From: Lachnospiraceae bacterium
GTDB lineage: Bacteria > Bacillota > Clostridia > Lachnospirales > Lachnospiraceae
Assembly (NCBI GenBank): GCA_029067085.1
Contig: JAIEFE010000010.1
Coordinates: 62,001 to 126,000, forward strand
DNA length: 64,000 nucleotides
Direction of reading: 5' to 3'
How positions within the stretch are numbered: the stretch's first letter is position 1; each line of letters opens with the position of its first letter. The position numbers and the translations under genes are program-made. The notes under the pieces were generated by a model. The model worked only from the letters and a program-made list of their open reading frames with translations. It did no database searches and had not been told where the DNA came from. Below, one piece after another: positions 1-7,456 of this stretch.

Positions 1-211
1 TCACTATCTGGATGAAGTCGAAGCTCTGGCTGACAAGATTCTCTATCTGGAAAAAGGCCGGCAGCAATTTTTCGGTTCTAAACAGGAGTTCCGGCAATGG
101 ACTAAAGGGCAGATTCCTCCCGATCAGTGGCAGGAAGACTTGCCGTTAGAAAAGCTCTATTTACAGATTGTTCCTAAAACAGAAAGCATTACTATGGAGG
201 GTATCTTATGA
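1..211 (+). CDS. ABC transporter ATP-binding protein, C-terminal fragment
   Basis: The reading frame is open from position 2 and ends at TGA 209-211, giving about 69 residues that begin HYLDEVEALADKILYLEKG. The HYLDEVEALAD stretch matches the H-loop and following helix of ABC-2 type ATPases of the drug or antibiotic export class (usual form THYMEEAE). The Walker motifs lie outside the window to the left. The stop overlaps the start of the next gene in an ATGA (208-211), so the two are translationally coupled as ATPase and permease of one transporter. The substrate cannot be inferred. The family call is firm despite truncation. Confidence 0.85.
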   Translation, partial: HYLDEVEALADKILYLEKGRQQFFGSKQEFRQWTKGQIPPDQWQEDLPLEKLYLQIVPKTESITMEGIL

Positions 212-975
212 AGCGATTTGCCATGAAAAAATTTATGTTAACCTGTTGGATTGAATTTCTTTTGCTCGTCCGGAATTTTTTCGGTTTTTTCTTTGGACTG
301 ATCTTCCCTTTGATGATGTTAATCCTGTTTGGCACGATCTTCGGAAATAGTCCCATCGCGCCCGGTTCTGAGCTGCGAATGATGGATCTGTCTATTCCGG
401 GATATTCTGTTATGGTTATGGGGGTTGCAGGTCTGATGTCATTTCCGCTGACATTAGCTGAGTGCAAAGAAAAAAAGATTTATAAGCGTTTTGATGCCAC
501 ACCTGTCGGAAAAAAGCATATGATCCTTGCACAAGTCACGGTTAATCTGCTCCTGACAGCTCTTGGAATCGCTATTCTTCTGTGTGCCGGAGAATTCCTC
601 TACCAAGTACAGCTGCAAGGCAGTATTTTTGCAATCGTTACTGCCGGTCTGCTCTCCATTGCCGCGATGTTTTCGATGGGATTCTTCTTTACCTCTGTCG
701 GAAAAGATGCAAAGCTTACCCATTTACTGTGTTACCTTTTTTATTTTATCATGCTCTTTCTCTCCGGCGCAACGATGCCGGCTATGCTCTTTCCCGAATC
801 GGTACGAAAGATATCCAAACTGTTGCCCATGACCTACGCAGTCGATCTGATGCAGGGCATTTTTTCAGGTGACAGTCTGGGGATGCACGGTAAGGAACTG
901 CTGGTTCTCGGCATATTAACCGTTTCCTTTTTTGCTTTGGGAGCGCTCCTATATACAAGGCGGGACTGGACTTAA
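208..975 (+). CDS. ABC-2 type transporter permease
   Basis: This is a 255-residue integral membrane protein with about six hydrophobic segments (roughly residues 20-42, 70-90, 105-128, 140-163, 170-190 and 228-250). The layout and length are those of ABC-2 permeases of the DrrB/YhgE kind. It would form the membrane half of an exporter with the ATPase whose last codons overlap its start. The loop after the second membrane segment (LTLAECKEKKIYKRFDATPVG) resembles the conserved cytoplasmic coupling region of this family, where E..K.....R...TP is typical. The start is the ATG in the ATGA overlap. The gene converges on the DUF3021 gene, and the two stop codons overlap by a few bases. The cargo is unknown. 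Confidence 0.85.
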   Translation: MKRFAMKKFMLTCWIEFLLLVRNFFGFFFGLIFPLMMLILFGTIFGNSPIAPGSELRMMDLSIPGYSVMVMGVAGLMSFPLTLAECKEKKIYKRFDATPVGKKHMILAQVTVNLLLTALGIAILLCAGEFLYQVQLQGSIFAIVTAGLLSIAAMFSMGFFFTSVGKDAKLTHLLCYLFYFIMLFLSGATMPAMLFPESVRKISKLLPMTYAVDLMQGIFSGDSLGMHGKELLVLGILTVSFFALGALLYTRRDWT

Positions 976-1424
976 TCTGTCCGTCCCCCTCCCGCCTGAT
1001 ACTCCCGTAGCTTTCGGTTGAGATTCTTCGTCTCTCTCTTATGCCAGCTCCATACCACGGCGGATACGGTGATAAAAACTACCAGGATCCCAAACAGCAT
1101 GACTGCCGGCATAAAGAGATTTCCTCTTTCGATCCATTCAAACCAGTAACCGCCTCCCAGCACCACGACATTAATATACAGATAATGCAGGATCATATTG
1201 CACACCGTTCTTCTTCGACTGACCTCCCGGTAGGGATGGAAGAAATTGCCCATGCTGCACACAAAAGCTATGGTCGGAATCTGCCACAGAATGTCCACAC
1301 TGATCTGCAGGTCACCCGGCCAGAATACATTGATATAAGCCGCGCAGACAAAAATACTTCCCGTTGTCACCATGCAGAATGTCATCAATACTTCCCTGAT
1401 CCTTCTTTTCATCGTCTCCGACAT
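972..1424 (-). CDS. DUF3021 family membrane protein, partner of the LytTR regulator
   Basis: This is a roughly 150-residue protein with four predicted membrane helices. A charged N-terminus (MSETMKRRIREV) and a charged C-terminal tail fit the DUF3021 family. DUF3021 proteins are usually encoded just after a single-domain LytTR DNA-binding protein, as here, and in related LytTR systems the membrane partner restrains the regulator. I chose the ATG at 1424 because GAGGAG lies five bases upstream. A GTG at 1481, overlapping the LytTR stop as GTGA, would add 19 charged residues and cannot be excluded. Its role as anti-regulator is inferred from family and position. Confidence 0.75.
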   Translation of the reverse strand: MSETMKRRIREVLMTFCMVTTGSIFVCAAYINVFWPGDLQISVDILWQIPTIAFVCSMGNFFHPYREVSRRRTVCNMILHYLYINVVVLGGGYWFEWIERGNLFMPAVMLFGILVVFITVSAVVWSWHKRETKNLNRKLREYQAGGGRTD

Positions 1425-1477
1425 GATACTCCTCTCTTTCGCGCCGTTTTGCTCCATCCTTTTCTCCCGCAAGTCAT

Positions 1478-1915
1478 TCACATACCGAGTCTCTTTTTCA
1501 GTCCCGGCACATATTGTCTGGAGATGATAAGTATCTCCCCGTTCTTCATCTGCGCCTCAAAGCGTCCCCCGAAATCCGGTGCAAACTGCTTCACCTTAGC
1601 CAGATTGATGATCACTGACTTTGAAGCGCGGAAAAAGTCAGTATTGGCATATTTTTCCTCGATCTCATACAGCTTATGTTTGATTTCAAACACATCCTGT
1701 TCCAGACAGAGAAACACCTTATTGTCAACGGCCTCAAAATAATAAACGTCTTCTGCGTCAACCTGCCTGATCTTGTCGTTATCCGTGACCGTAAATTTCC
1801 CGCGTCTTGTCTTTAACTCATGAATCAGCCGAAGAAGCGCCTCGTCCAGATCCCGACACCTTACAATGATCTCTTCCTCTTCTCCGGGTGCAATGTCCTG
1901 TATTGTTATCTTCAT
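1478..1915 (-). CDS. LytTR-domain DNA-binding regulator
   Basis: This is a protein of about 145 residues without a receiver domain. Residues ~1-40 are an acidic N-terminal segment, and residues ~45-145 form a LytTR DNA-binding domain. The recognisable stretches are the VDAEDVYYFEAVDNKVFLCL core, the FFRASKSVIINLAKV block and a C-terminal ISRQYVPGLKKRL helix. It lies 80 bases after the ABC permease gene 2005-2928 and overlaps the start region of DUF3021. By analogy with LytTR regulatory systems, it probably controls this pair and perhaps the upstream ABC transporter. The start is uncertain: GTG at 1924 is in frame and would add three residues. Neither start has an ideal ribosome-binding site. 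Confidence 0.8.
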   Translation of the reverse strand: MKITIQDIAPGEEEEIIVRCRDLDEALLRLIHELKTRRGKFTVTDNDKIRQVDAEDVYYFEAVDNKVFLCLEQDVFEIKHKLYEIEEKYANTDFFRASKSVIINLAKVKQFAPDFGGRFEAQMKNGEILIISRQYVPGLKKRLGM

Positions 1916-1986
1916 ACTTTCCACTCACTCTTTATCATCTTTTTTCTGTCCCGACGCATAGCTTCATCCCTGCTCGTCCGCCTTTG

Positions 1987-2003
1987 TTGACTTCCCTAGT
2001 CAA
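1987..2003. promoter_or_regulatory. Short inverted repeat before the LytTR gene
   Basis: TTGACTTCCCTAGTCAA is a perfect 6-bp inverted repeat with a 5-bp centre. It lies between the permease stop (2005) and the LytTR start. The gap is otherwise featureless, so this is a candidate regulator site or a small hairpin. There is no U-tract. It does not match the direct-repeat consensus usually reported for LytTR proteins, and the binding partner is unknown. Confidence 0.3.
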
Positions 2004-2004
2004 T

Positions 2005-2928
2005 TTACCTGTCTCTTGCGGAACGTCTCATGCTGATCACCGCGGATATCAGAGTGATCCCTATCCCTAACGATACCACAAAAAGCATCTGCATGGAAAC
2101 AGACAATATTTCACCGTTTACGGAAACGGTAATTCCCATGCCCTCGCTATAACCTTCCGCCACCTCCGCTGGAAGCCCCGCAAAGGTATCCGAGAGTGCT
2201 TCCTGCACACTCACCCTGCGCATCATAGATGCGCCGTGCAGCACAGGAAGTGCTTTTAGCACATTACCTACCTTCTCCGGCAGCATCCCCATGGAAAGAT
2301 AGATGCCTCCCAGAAATCCGACCAATGTGCCACTCACCGTAAGCAACCCGTTCCACGCGCCGCTGCTGTGCACAAAAAGAGACAGCAGATAGGAAAGTGC
2401 CGCATAGAGGAAGCTGTTTGCCAGGATCATGCCTGCAAGCAGCAGACATGTCTTTGCCTGAAGGCCGTCTCCGTCCGCTATCAGCAGTATATTTCCGATA
2501 AGCAGCGTAAACAGACTCATCCCTGCACCGATGATCCAGGCGCTTAAAATATACCCCAGCGTAATCCGCGCTCTGCTCACCGGCGCGATATAAAATGAGG
2601 CCAGCCTTCCCTCTTCCTCGTCATGGATCAGGTTTCCCATCACCGTCATGGTCACCGTCACGCAGTTGACTAGAAGAATTCCAGCCAGCGCCCACACCAG
2701 AACAAGATGGTCCGCGTTCGCCCGATCTGCCACTGCATCCCGTTCCCCGCCATATTCTGCAAGCAGCTCTACAATGGTATCGCTGTTCAAATTGCCTAAA
2801 AACAATAACATAAGCGCCAACACGATCAGCATGGACAACAGAGAAAAAAAGACCGCTCCCCTGTCCCGCATAAAAATCTTTATATTTCTTACCAACAACG
2901 CACTTGTCGCACTCTCCCTATGATTCAT
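2005..2928 (-). CDS. ABC-2 type transporter permease
   Basis: This is a 307-residue membrane protein. An N-terminal cytoplasmic stretch (MNHRESATSALLVRNIKIFMRDRGAVF) leads into helix 1 at about 30-50. A large extracellular loop (~50-90) follows, then about five more helices and a short basic tail. This is the layout of ABC-2 permeases with a first extracellular loop. The LIHDEEEGRLASFYIAPVSRARITLGYI segment is the typical coupling-helix region. Its start lies inside the end of the ATPase gene (11-bp overlap), which shows translational coupling. Transport direction is most likely export. No substrate clue is visible. Confidence 0.85.
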   Translation of the reverse strand: MNHRESATSALLVRNIKIFMRDRGAVFFSLLSMLIVLALMLLFLGNLNSDTIVELLAEYGGERDAVADRANADHLVLVWALAGILLVNCVTVTMTVMGNLIHDEEEGRLASFYIAPVSRARITLGYILSAWIIGAGMSLFTLLIGNILLIADGDGLQAKTCLLLAGMILANSFLYAALSYLLSLFVHSSGAWNGLLTVSGTLVGFLGGIYLSMGMLPEKVGNVLKALPVLHGASMMRRVSVQEALSDTFAGLPAEVAEGYSEGMGITVSVNGEILSVSMQMLFVVSLGIGITLISAVISMRRSARDR

Positions 2929-3856
2929 TTCCTGCCATGCTCCCCTCTTCTTTTCCTGTGATATTTAAGAATACATCGTCCATTGTCCCCTGCACCATCT
3001 CAAACCCTGCCAACAAATCTGCATATTTTTGAAGCAGGGGAAGCGCCTGCATACTGTCCTTTACCGTAAGCACAATATACTCCTCCTTTTTTCGAAATGT
3101 AAAACTGTCTGCCGCAAGCGCATCCAACAACCTTCTTTCTTTTCCCGCCGCCGGAATCAGTCGCAGCTTGTCTTTTGCATAACGCTCCTTTAAGTAGAAT
3201 GGAGTCCCCTGTTCTTTGATCTGCCCTGCATCCAATATGGCAATGTCGGATGCCCTGGCTGCCTCCTCCATGTAGTGCGTCGTTAAAAACACCGTCATTT
3301 TCAATTCCTGTCTGAGCTTTTCCACGCTCTCCCACACGGCCTTGCGAGTCGCCGGATCAAGGCCTGTGGTAGGCTCGTCCAAAAACAGAACCTCCGGTAC
3401 ATGCAAAAGCGCTCCCGCTATCTCGCACCGCCTCTTCTGCCCACCTGAAAGCTTTGCATACCGCCTTCCATAAACATCCGAAAGTCCCATGATCTCACAA
3501 ACGTCCGAAAGATTTTTCTTCAGCTTCGTCCTGTCCCTCTCGTAGAGGCTCCCTCTGACCAGCAGATTTTCCTTGACGCTCAACCGCATATCCAGACAGT
3601 TATTCTGCCTTACCACGCCTATTTTTCTGCGGATTGCCTCATTATCCTTTCCCATACGGTAACCGCAGATTTCTGCCGTTCCCGATGTCTGCCCATATAG
3701 GGTGCACAGCATATTGATCGTGGTGGACTTTCCCGCTCCGTTGACACCAAGAAATCCGAAAAGCTCCCCTTTTTCAATCTGAAAACTGATATCATTCACT
3801 GCTTTTACTTCTTTAAATTGTTTCATGAGATGTTCTACTTTGACCACCGTCTCCAT
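2918..3856 (-). CDS. ABC transporter ATP-binding protein
   Basis: This is a 312-residue ATPase of the ABC-2 export class (DrrA/CcmA type). Visible motifs are Walker A GVNGAGKST, Q-loop VVRQNN, signature LSGGQKRR, Walker B VLFLDEPTTGLD and H-loop LTTHYMEEA. A C-terminal domain of about 90 residues, usual for this class, ends in a DVFLNITGKEEG segment. I set the start at ATG 3856, which has AAAGGAGG nine bases upstream. An in-frame ATG at 3886 would add ten residues with no ribosome-binding site. It pairs with the overlapping permease gene downstream and is followed by the LytTR/DUF3021 pair, possibly as one transcript. Confidence 0.9.
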   Translation of the reverse strand: METVVKVEHLMKQFKEVKAVNDISFQIEKGELFGFLGVNGAGKSTTINMLCTLYGQTSGTAEICGYRMGKDNEAIRRKIGVVRQNNCLDMRLSVKENLLVRGSLYERDRTKLKKNLSDVCEIMGLSDVYGRRYAKLSGGQKRRCEIAGALLHVPEVLFLDEPTTGLDPATRKAVWESVEKLRQELKMTVFLTTHYMEEAARASDIAILDAGQIKEQGTPFYLKERYAKDKLRLIPAAGKERRLLDALAADSFTFRKKEEYIVLTVKDSMQALPLLQKYADLLAGFEMVQGTMDDVFLNITGKEEGSMAGNES

Positions 3857-3941
3857 GCGTCCGCCTCCTTTTTCGTATGGGCACATGGTAACGTACAGAA
3901 GAATTTTTCACAAGAAAAGAATGGGTAAGTGGTAAATTTTT

Positions 3942-3965
3942 GAGGGTGAAATGCATTTCACCCTC
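3942..3965. other. Perfect 24-bp palindrome in the gap before the ABC operon
   Basis: GAGGGTGAAATG and its exact reverse complement abut with no spacer. The palindrome sits between the GNAT stop (3983) and the ABC ATPase start (3856). It could act as a terminator for the GNAT-lipoprotein transcript, but neither strand has a U-tract after the stem. A zero-loop palindrome also suits a dimeric DNA-binding protein. Function is undecided. Confidence 0.45.
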
Positions 3966-3982
3966 TCTCAAAACAGAAAATA

Positions 3983-4435
3983 CTAAGTCAATTTTTCTAA
4001 GTATACAAATTTTAATTCATCCGTAATTTGCTTCTCACGAAAGATCTTATATCCTGATTTCTCATACAATTCTATATTCTTTATACTTTTAGAGCTTGTA
4101 AAAAGTTCATATCTTTGCTGCGGATATTCATTTTCTATTGCAGCCAAAAGCCGTGTTCCTATTCCCTGTCCCTGTTTTTCAGGATGTACCATTAATTTTC
4201 CTATATAAACAGTATCATTTTCATAATAAGCTCTCACAGAACCTATTATTGTATCGTTTTCATCTACCGCTTTTAAAATTATGCCTTTTTGAAATTCGCT
4301 CTCTACCTCGGCTAAAGTTTGCTTAAGCGGTGGAATATCGGGATCATGAAAAAGTTTGGCTTCACTTTGATAGGCAAGATATTGTAGATCAAGTATTCTT
4401 TGTAAATCCTCTTTTTCTGCTTTTCTTATATTCAT
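3983..4435 (-). CDS. GNAT family N-acetyltransferase
   Basis: This is a 150-residue single-domain acetyltransferase. The N-terminal MNIRKAEKEDLQRILDLQYLAYQSEA and the acetyl-CoA pyrophosphate-binding segment LMVHPEKQGQGIGTRLLAAIE (Q/R-x-x-G-x-G/A) identify the GNAT fold. The C-terminal YELFTSSKSIKNIELYEKSGYKIF is the usual last strand and helix. The substrate is not predictable. It follows the lipoprotein gene by nine bases on the same strand, with AGGG before the ATG, so the two are probably co-transcribed. The gene is more AT-rich than the ABC genes to its left. Confidence 0.9.
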   Translation of the reverse strand: MNIRKAEKEDLQRILDLQYLAYQSEAKLFHDPDIPPLKQTLAEVESEFQKGIILKAVDENDTIIGSVRAYYENDTVYIGKLMVHPEKQGQGIGTRLLAAIENEYPQQRYELFTSSKSIKNIELYEKSGYKIFREKQITDELKFVYLEKLT

Positions 4436-4444
4436 TTTTGCACC

Positions 4445-4909
4445 CTACTTGTACATCATGGACTCAGCTACAATCTTTACCGCAGTGCCAGGATACTCCC
4501 CGACATCATCACCCTGCACTCCCTTATAAGTGAGTTCTACTATATCACCAGAGGCAATAGGAGTATCCCCTTCTATCACCTCAGCATTCTTCATGGAAAA
4601 ATACATAATAATATCTTCGTCCTCACTGTCCCTAACTACAATCATATCATCCTCATACCTGTCAACAATTACCAAAATAGAACACTCCTGATTGTTTTCC
4701 ATTTCGTTTAAATTATCTTCCGCATCATTTGCCGCAGTTTTAGTTTCTGACACTTCACTCTCAACCATCTGCACATTGCTCTCCTGTTGATTTGTGGAAG
4801 ATTCATTTATATTGGCAGTTTTATCTTCTTTTACTTGTCCACAAGCAGCAATACTCAAGATCACTAGAAAAACACCTGTTAATATAACTATCTTTTTATT
4901 TTTTCTCAT
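4445..4909 (-). CDS. Small secreted lipoprotein, function unknown
   Basis: This is a 154-residue lipoprotein. Lys/Arg-rich residues lead into a hydrophobic segment and the lipobox LSIAAC near residue 23, predicting lipidation at that Cys and anchoring on the outer face of the membrane. Residues ~25-70 are a low-complexity linker rich in Ser, Glu, Asn and Thr. Residues ~75-150 (SILVIVDRYEDDMIVVRDSEDEDIIMYFSMKNAEVI...) look like a small beta-barrel of the DUF3221/OB type, which is a weak call. The start is ATG 4909, seven bases after GTGAGG, rather than ATG 4915 that touches it. An extended -10 (TGATAAAAT) lies some 65 bases upstream. Confidence 0.7.
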   Translation of the reverse strand: MRKNKKIVILTGVFLVILSIAACGQVKEDKTANINESSTNQQESNVQMVESEVSETKTAANDAEDNLNEMENNQECSILVIVDRYEDDMIVVRDSEDEDIIMYFSMKNAEVIEGDTPIASGDIVELTYKGVQGDDVGEYPGTAVKIVAESMMYK

Positions 4910-5089
4910 ATACATACCTCACTGTAAGTCATTACAATAACTTTTGATACGTTGAATTATGCATCTTCATTATTTTATCACATACATTTGGACAATTCTA
5001 ATTTTTTTCATAATATTATTTTGTATACCGCCCTCTGCACTATCCTGCATCCTCTGTCATCTTAAAGAGCTGAAACAAAATAAGATGAA

Positions 5090-5117
5090 TTGTCTTTTGA
5101 AGGAAGTATGATATAAT
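5090..5117 (+). promoter_or_regulatory. Sigma-A promoter of the hemerythrin leader
   Basis: TTGTCT (5090-5095) and a perfect TATAAT (5112-5117) are separated by 16 bp. Transcription would start near 5124, leaving a leader of about 150 nucleotides before the hemerythrin start codon. Confidence 0.7.
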
Positions 5118-5123
5118 GTACGC

Positions 5124-5276
5124 GGTGGCAATGAGCAGTGCGCAAACGTAAGATGAAAAAATGATGGCTTGCCAGCAATTTTTTCAGATTGCGGATGCAT
5201 AGGGCGAAGCCCGTGAAGCGAGAAAGCCGCAGGTTTTCGAGCGTGCACTGCAAGCCAGGAAGGAGGAAACCATCAC
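5124..5276 (+). ncRNA. Structured 5' leader, candidate cis-regulatory RNA
   Basis: The leader can form three compact hairpins: 5175-5192 (GCAAT/ATTGC), 5202-5212 (GGGC-GAA-GCCC) and 5222-5238 (GAAAGCC-GCA-GGTTTTC). An 8-bp helix between TGGCTTGC (5165-5172) and GCAAGCCA (5250-5257) would enclose all three as a multibranch junction. A competing 9-bp helix (one G-U pair) joins 5135-5143 to 5243-5251. The two helices share bases 5250-5251, so they exclude each other in full form. The shared strand ends directly before the ribosome-binding site AGGAGG (5261-5266). This layout is typical of leader switches, but I do not recognise a known riboswitch class. No long reading frame crosses the region convincingly. 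Confidence 0.5.
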
Positions 5277-6089
5277 ATGTATCATTTTACAGACGACTGT
5301 CTGATTGGTGTTGAAGCCATAGATAACGAACACCGTGAGCTGTTTCGCATCATCAACGACACACAGGAGCTTCTGGAAAATCAGATTATAAGCGATAAGT
5401 ACGACCACATCATAGAGATGGTGGATCGGCTGCAGCAATATGCGGAGGAACATTTTCAGCATGAAGAAGAATATATGGAATCAATTCATCATCCGGAGCT
5501 GAATCTGCAGAAACGCCAGCATCTTTTTTTCCGCGACAAGGTAAACGGCATTACAAGCTCCTTTTCCTCCGACCACGAACAACAGGCAGTACTGGAGGAT
5601 CTGCTGCATTATCTGGTTACCTGGCTGTACCGCCACATCATCAGTTCCGATCTGATGATCGGCAAGCTAAAACCTTTTGAAGAACGGACTGCCCCGGTAT
5701 TCACGGATACATACCTGACAGACATACCGATCATTGACAAAGAGCACCGTGAATTGTTCCGTATCATCGGCGACGTGTACCGCATTATGACGGATGAAAT
5801 GGCTTTTGACAAATACGATGAGATCGTGCGGCTGATGGGTGAGTTGAAAGAATACACGAAATTCCACTTCCAGGATGAAGAGATCTATATGGAAAGCATT
5901 CACTATGAAGGACTGAAAGCCCAGAAAAGAGCTCACGAGGCGTTTGTGTCAAGATTGGAGGAAATGGATCTGGATCAGATCGACGAAAACCAACAGGAAA
6001 CGCTTGAGGACATGATGGAATTCTTGACAGAGTGGCTGGTAAACCACATCTTACACAGCGATAAGCAGATTGGAAAAGGGGCAGATTGA
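5277..6089 (+). CDS. Tandem-domain bacteriohemerythrin
   Basis: This is a 270-residue soluble protein made of two hemerythrin four-helix domains (~1-130 and ~140-267). Hemerythrins bind O2, or sometimes NO, at a non-heme diiron site and act in oxygen sensing, storage or detoxification. Domain 1 ligands are H19, H59, E63, H82, H120 and D125. Domain 2 ligands are H157, H197, E201, H220, H257 and D262. In both domains the first His of the HxxxH pair is Gln (Q78 and Q216), so each site keeps only four of the usual five His. The two halves resemble each other (EHRELFRII in each), pointing to internal duplication. AGGAGG lies 10 bases before the ATG. The gene is monocistronic, with its own promoter, leader and terminator. 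Confidence 0.9.
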   Translation: MYHFTDDCLIGVEAIDNEHRELFRIINDTQELLENQIISDKYDHIIEMVDRLQQYAEEHFQHEEEYMESIHHPELNLQKRQHLFFRDKVNGITSSFSSDHEQQAVLEDLLHYLVTWLYRHIISSDLMIGKLKPFEERTAPVFTDTYLTDIPIIDKEHRELFRIIGDVYRIMTDEMAFDKYDEIVRLMGELKEYTKFHFQDEEIYMESIHYEGLKAQKRAHEAFVSRLEEMDLDQIDENQQETLEDMMEFLTEWLVNHILHSDKQIGKGAD

Positions 6090-6102
6090 TATGCCCCTTT
6101 TT
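6074..6102 (+). terminator. Intrinsic terminator of the hemerythrin gene
   Basis: AAAAGGGGCA (6074-6083) pairs perfectly with TGCCCCTTTT (6092-6101) and the stem ends in a T-run. The stop codon TGA lies in the loop, so the last codons form part of the hairpin. The symmetrical A and T ends may also let it end the convergent MerR-type gene. Confidence 0.8.
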
Positions 6103-6138
6103 GGTGCTTTTCTTTCTTCAAATGTATTTTTTATTATT

Positions 6139-7335
6139 CTACTTCCTGCAAATGAACATTCCCGTGGACTTGTGTATGAACATAGCCCCCTCACGGTTTA
6201 GCTTATCCTGTATCATTCCCAGCAGTTCTCGTCCTCTCTGTTCCAGAATCAGGGAAGCATTCCCGGGATAAGAGTAAATATAGTCATAGATAGCCTGAGG
6301 GTCATCCACGATAAGGTCGTTATCCTGTTCCTTCCGCTCCACATGAGGAAAATGCCTCGTTAACTGTGGTGTGGCGTTTTCCAGATGAAAGTCACCGGTC
6401 AGGTTCTGGAAAGGCATCTCAATCCTGGAATCGAAAGCAATGACCAACTGATGCAGTTCCTTCATGTGGGTATCCCCCACGGTGGAACAATAGAAAGTCC
6501 CATCCGGCTTTAACGCCCTTGCTATGGCAGCCAGACAAGTATCCCGACGCTCCACATGATACAGCATATGGTTTGCAATGATGCGGTCATAAGAAGCTGT
6601 GGGCAATTCCAAAGTATTCGCATCCATTATCTGATATTGAATATGGATTTGGCGGGTCTTCAGTTCTTCTTCATAAGGAAGCAGATTTTGGCGGGTTTGC
6701 TCCAGCATCTCTTCCGAGCGATCGGTGAGAATCAGCCTCAGTCCTTCCGGCAGCAGATGCGTGCGCTCCATCCATAACAGTCCTGTGCCACAGCCCAACT
6801 CCAGTACAGTCTCTCCCGGCTGTAAATTCAACTGCTCGTAAACCCATTCCATCCACCCCTGAGGGCTGGTAGAATAATTGTGTATATTGATCCGGCGGTT
6901 TAAGTTTTCAGGATTCCGGTACTGTTCCAGAACCTTTTCTTCGCTGGTCAGCAGATTCAGACAGCGAACCAACACCTGCCATTTGTCTTCCTCAGCGCTT
7001 TGTTGTGCCAATTCAATCGTTGAAATCAGCAATTCCAACTGCTTCTTGCGATCCAGCAACAGACTCTTCTGCTGAGACAGGATAGCTTCCTGGTTCAGGG
7101 CGTCCATATTCTGGGCGGTAATCAGCTGCTGAATCTGTTCCAGAGAAAATCCCAAATATTTCAACATCAGGATTCTCTGGAGCAAGACAATTGAGTTTTT
7201 ATCATAGCAACGGTAGCCACTCTCCGAGTGGGATACAGGAGGCAGCAGCCCCTTTGTATCATAGTAACGTATGGTGCGCAGAGAGACTCCGGCAATACGG
7301 GCGATTTCTCCGGCAGTGTATAATTCTTTTTTCAT
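6139..7335 (-). CDS. MerR-type regulator fused to a SAM-dependent methyltransferase
   Basis: This is a 398-residue two-domain protein. Residues 1-~75 are a MerR winged helix (YTAGEIARIAGVSLRTIRYYDTKGLLPP), followed by a dimerising coiled coil to ~125. Residues ~150-310 form a class I methyltransferase with motif I VLELGCGTGLLW and a later DRIIANHMLYHVERRD segment. A classical MerR has a small ligand-binding domain at this place. Here the enzyme domain may bind the inducer as substrate, or the regulator may control its own methyltransferase. The start ATG has AAAGGA seven bases upstream. The promoter has the 19-bp spacer diagnostic of MerR control, suggesting autoregulation. No separate target gene is adjacent. 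Confidence 0.85.
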   Translation of the reverse strand: MKKELYTAGEIARIAGVSLRTIRYYDTKGLLPPVSHSESGYRCYDKNSIVLLQRILMLKYLGFSLEQIQQLITAQNMDALNQEAILSQQKSLLLDRKKQLELLISTIELAQQSAEEDKWQVLVRCLNLLTSEEKVLEQYRNPENLNRRINIHNYSTSPQGWMEWVYEQLNLQPGETVLELGCGTGLLWMERTHLLPEGLRLILTDRSEEMLEQTRQNLLPYEEELKTRQIHIQYQIMDANTLELPTASYDRIIANHMLYHVERRDTCLAAIARALKPDGTFYCSTVGDTHMKELHQLVIAFDSRIEMPFQNLTGDFHLENATPQLTRHFPHVERKEQDNDLIVDDPQAIYDYIYSYPGNASLILEQRGRELLGMIQDKLNREGAMFIHKSTGMFICRK

Positions 7336-7397
7336 AAATTGTCCTTTCCGTACCGGTACAATGTTGTGTTGCGCGTCTTACAGATATCTGTATCTCC

Positions 7398-7428
7398 ATC
7401 ATACAGGGTGACGTAAGGTAACGGTCAA
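7398..7428 (-). promoter_or_regulatory. MerR-type promoter with 19-bp spacer
   Basis: Read on the minus strand, TTGACC (7423-7428) and TATGAT (7398-7403) are separated by 19 bp instead of 17. The spacer contains GTTACCTTACGTCACCC, which resembles Gram-positive MerR-family operators (ACCTTACGT-type imperfect dyads). MerR activators untwist such long spacers. The promoter drives the MerR-methyltransferase gene 55 bases downstream. Confidence 0.75.
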
Positions 7429-7456
7429 GCAAAAAAATCACTGATATTAGTAACAA

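Noticed and set aside
1041..1742. A 233-codon plus-strand frame
   Set aside because: It is antisense to the DUF3021 and LytTR genes and has no ribosome-binding site or recognisable motif.
5057..5462. Minus-strand frames of 63-92 codons across the hemerythrin leader
   Set aside because: They cross the promoter, leader and hemerythrin codons, and no motif or ribosome-binding site supports them.
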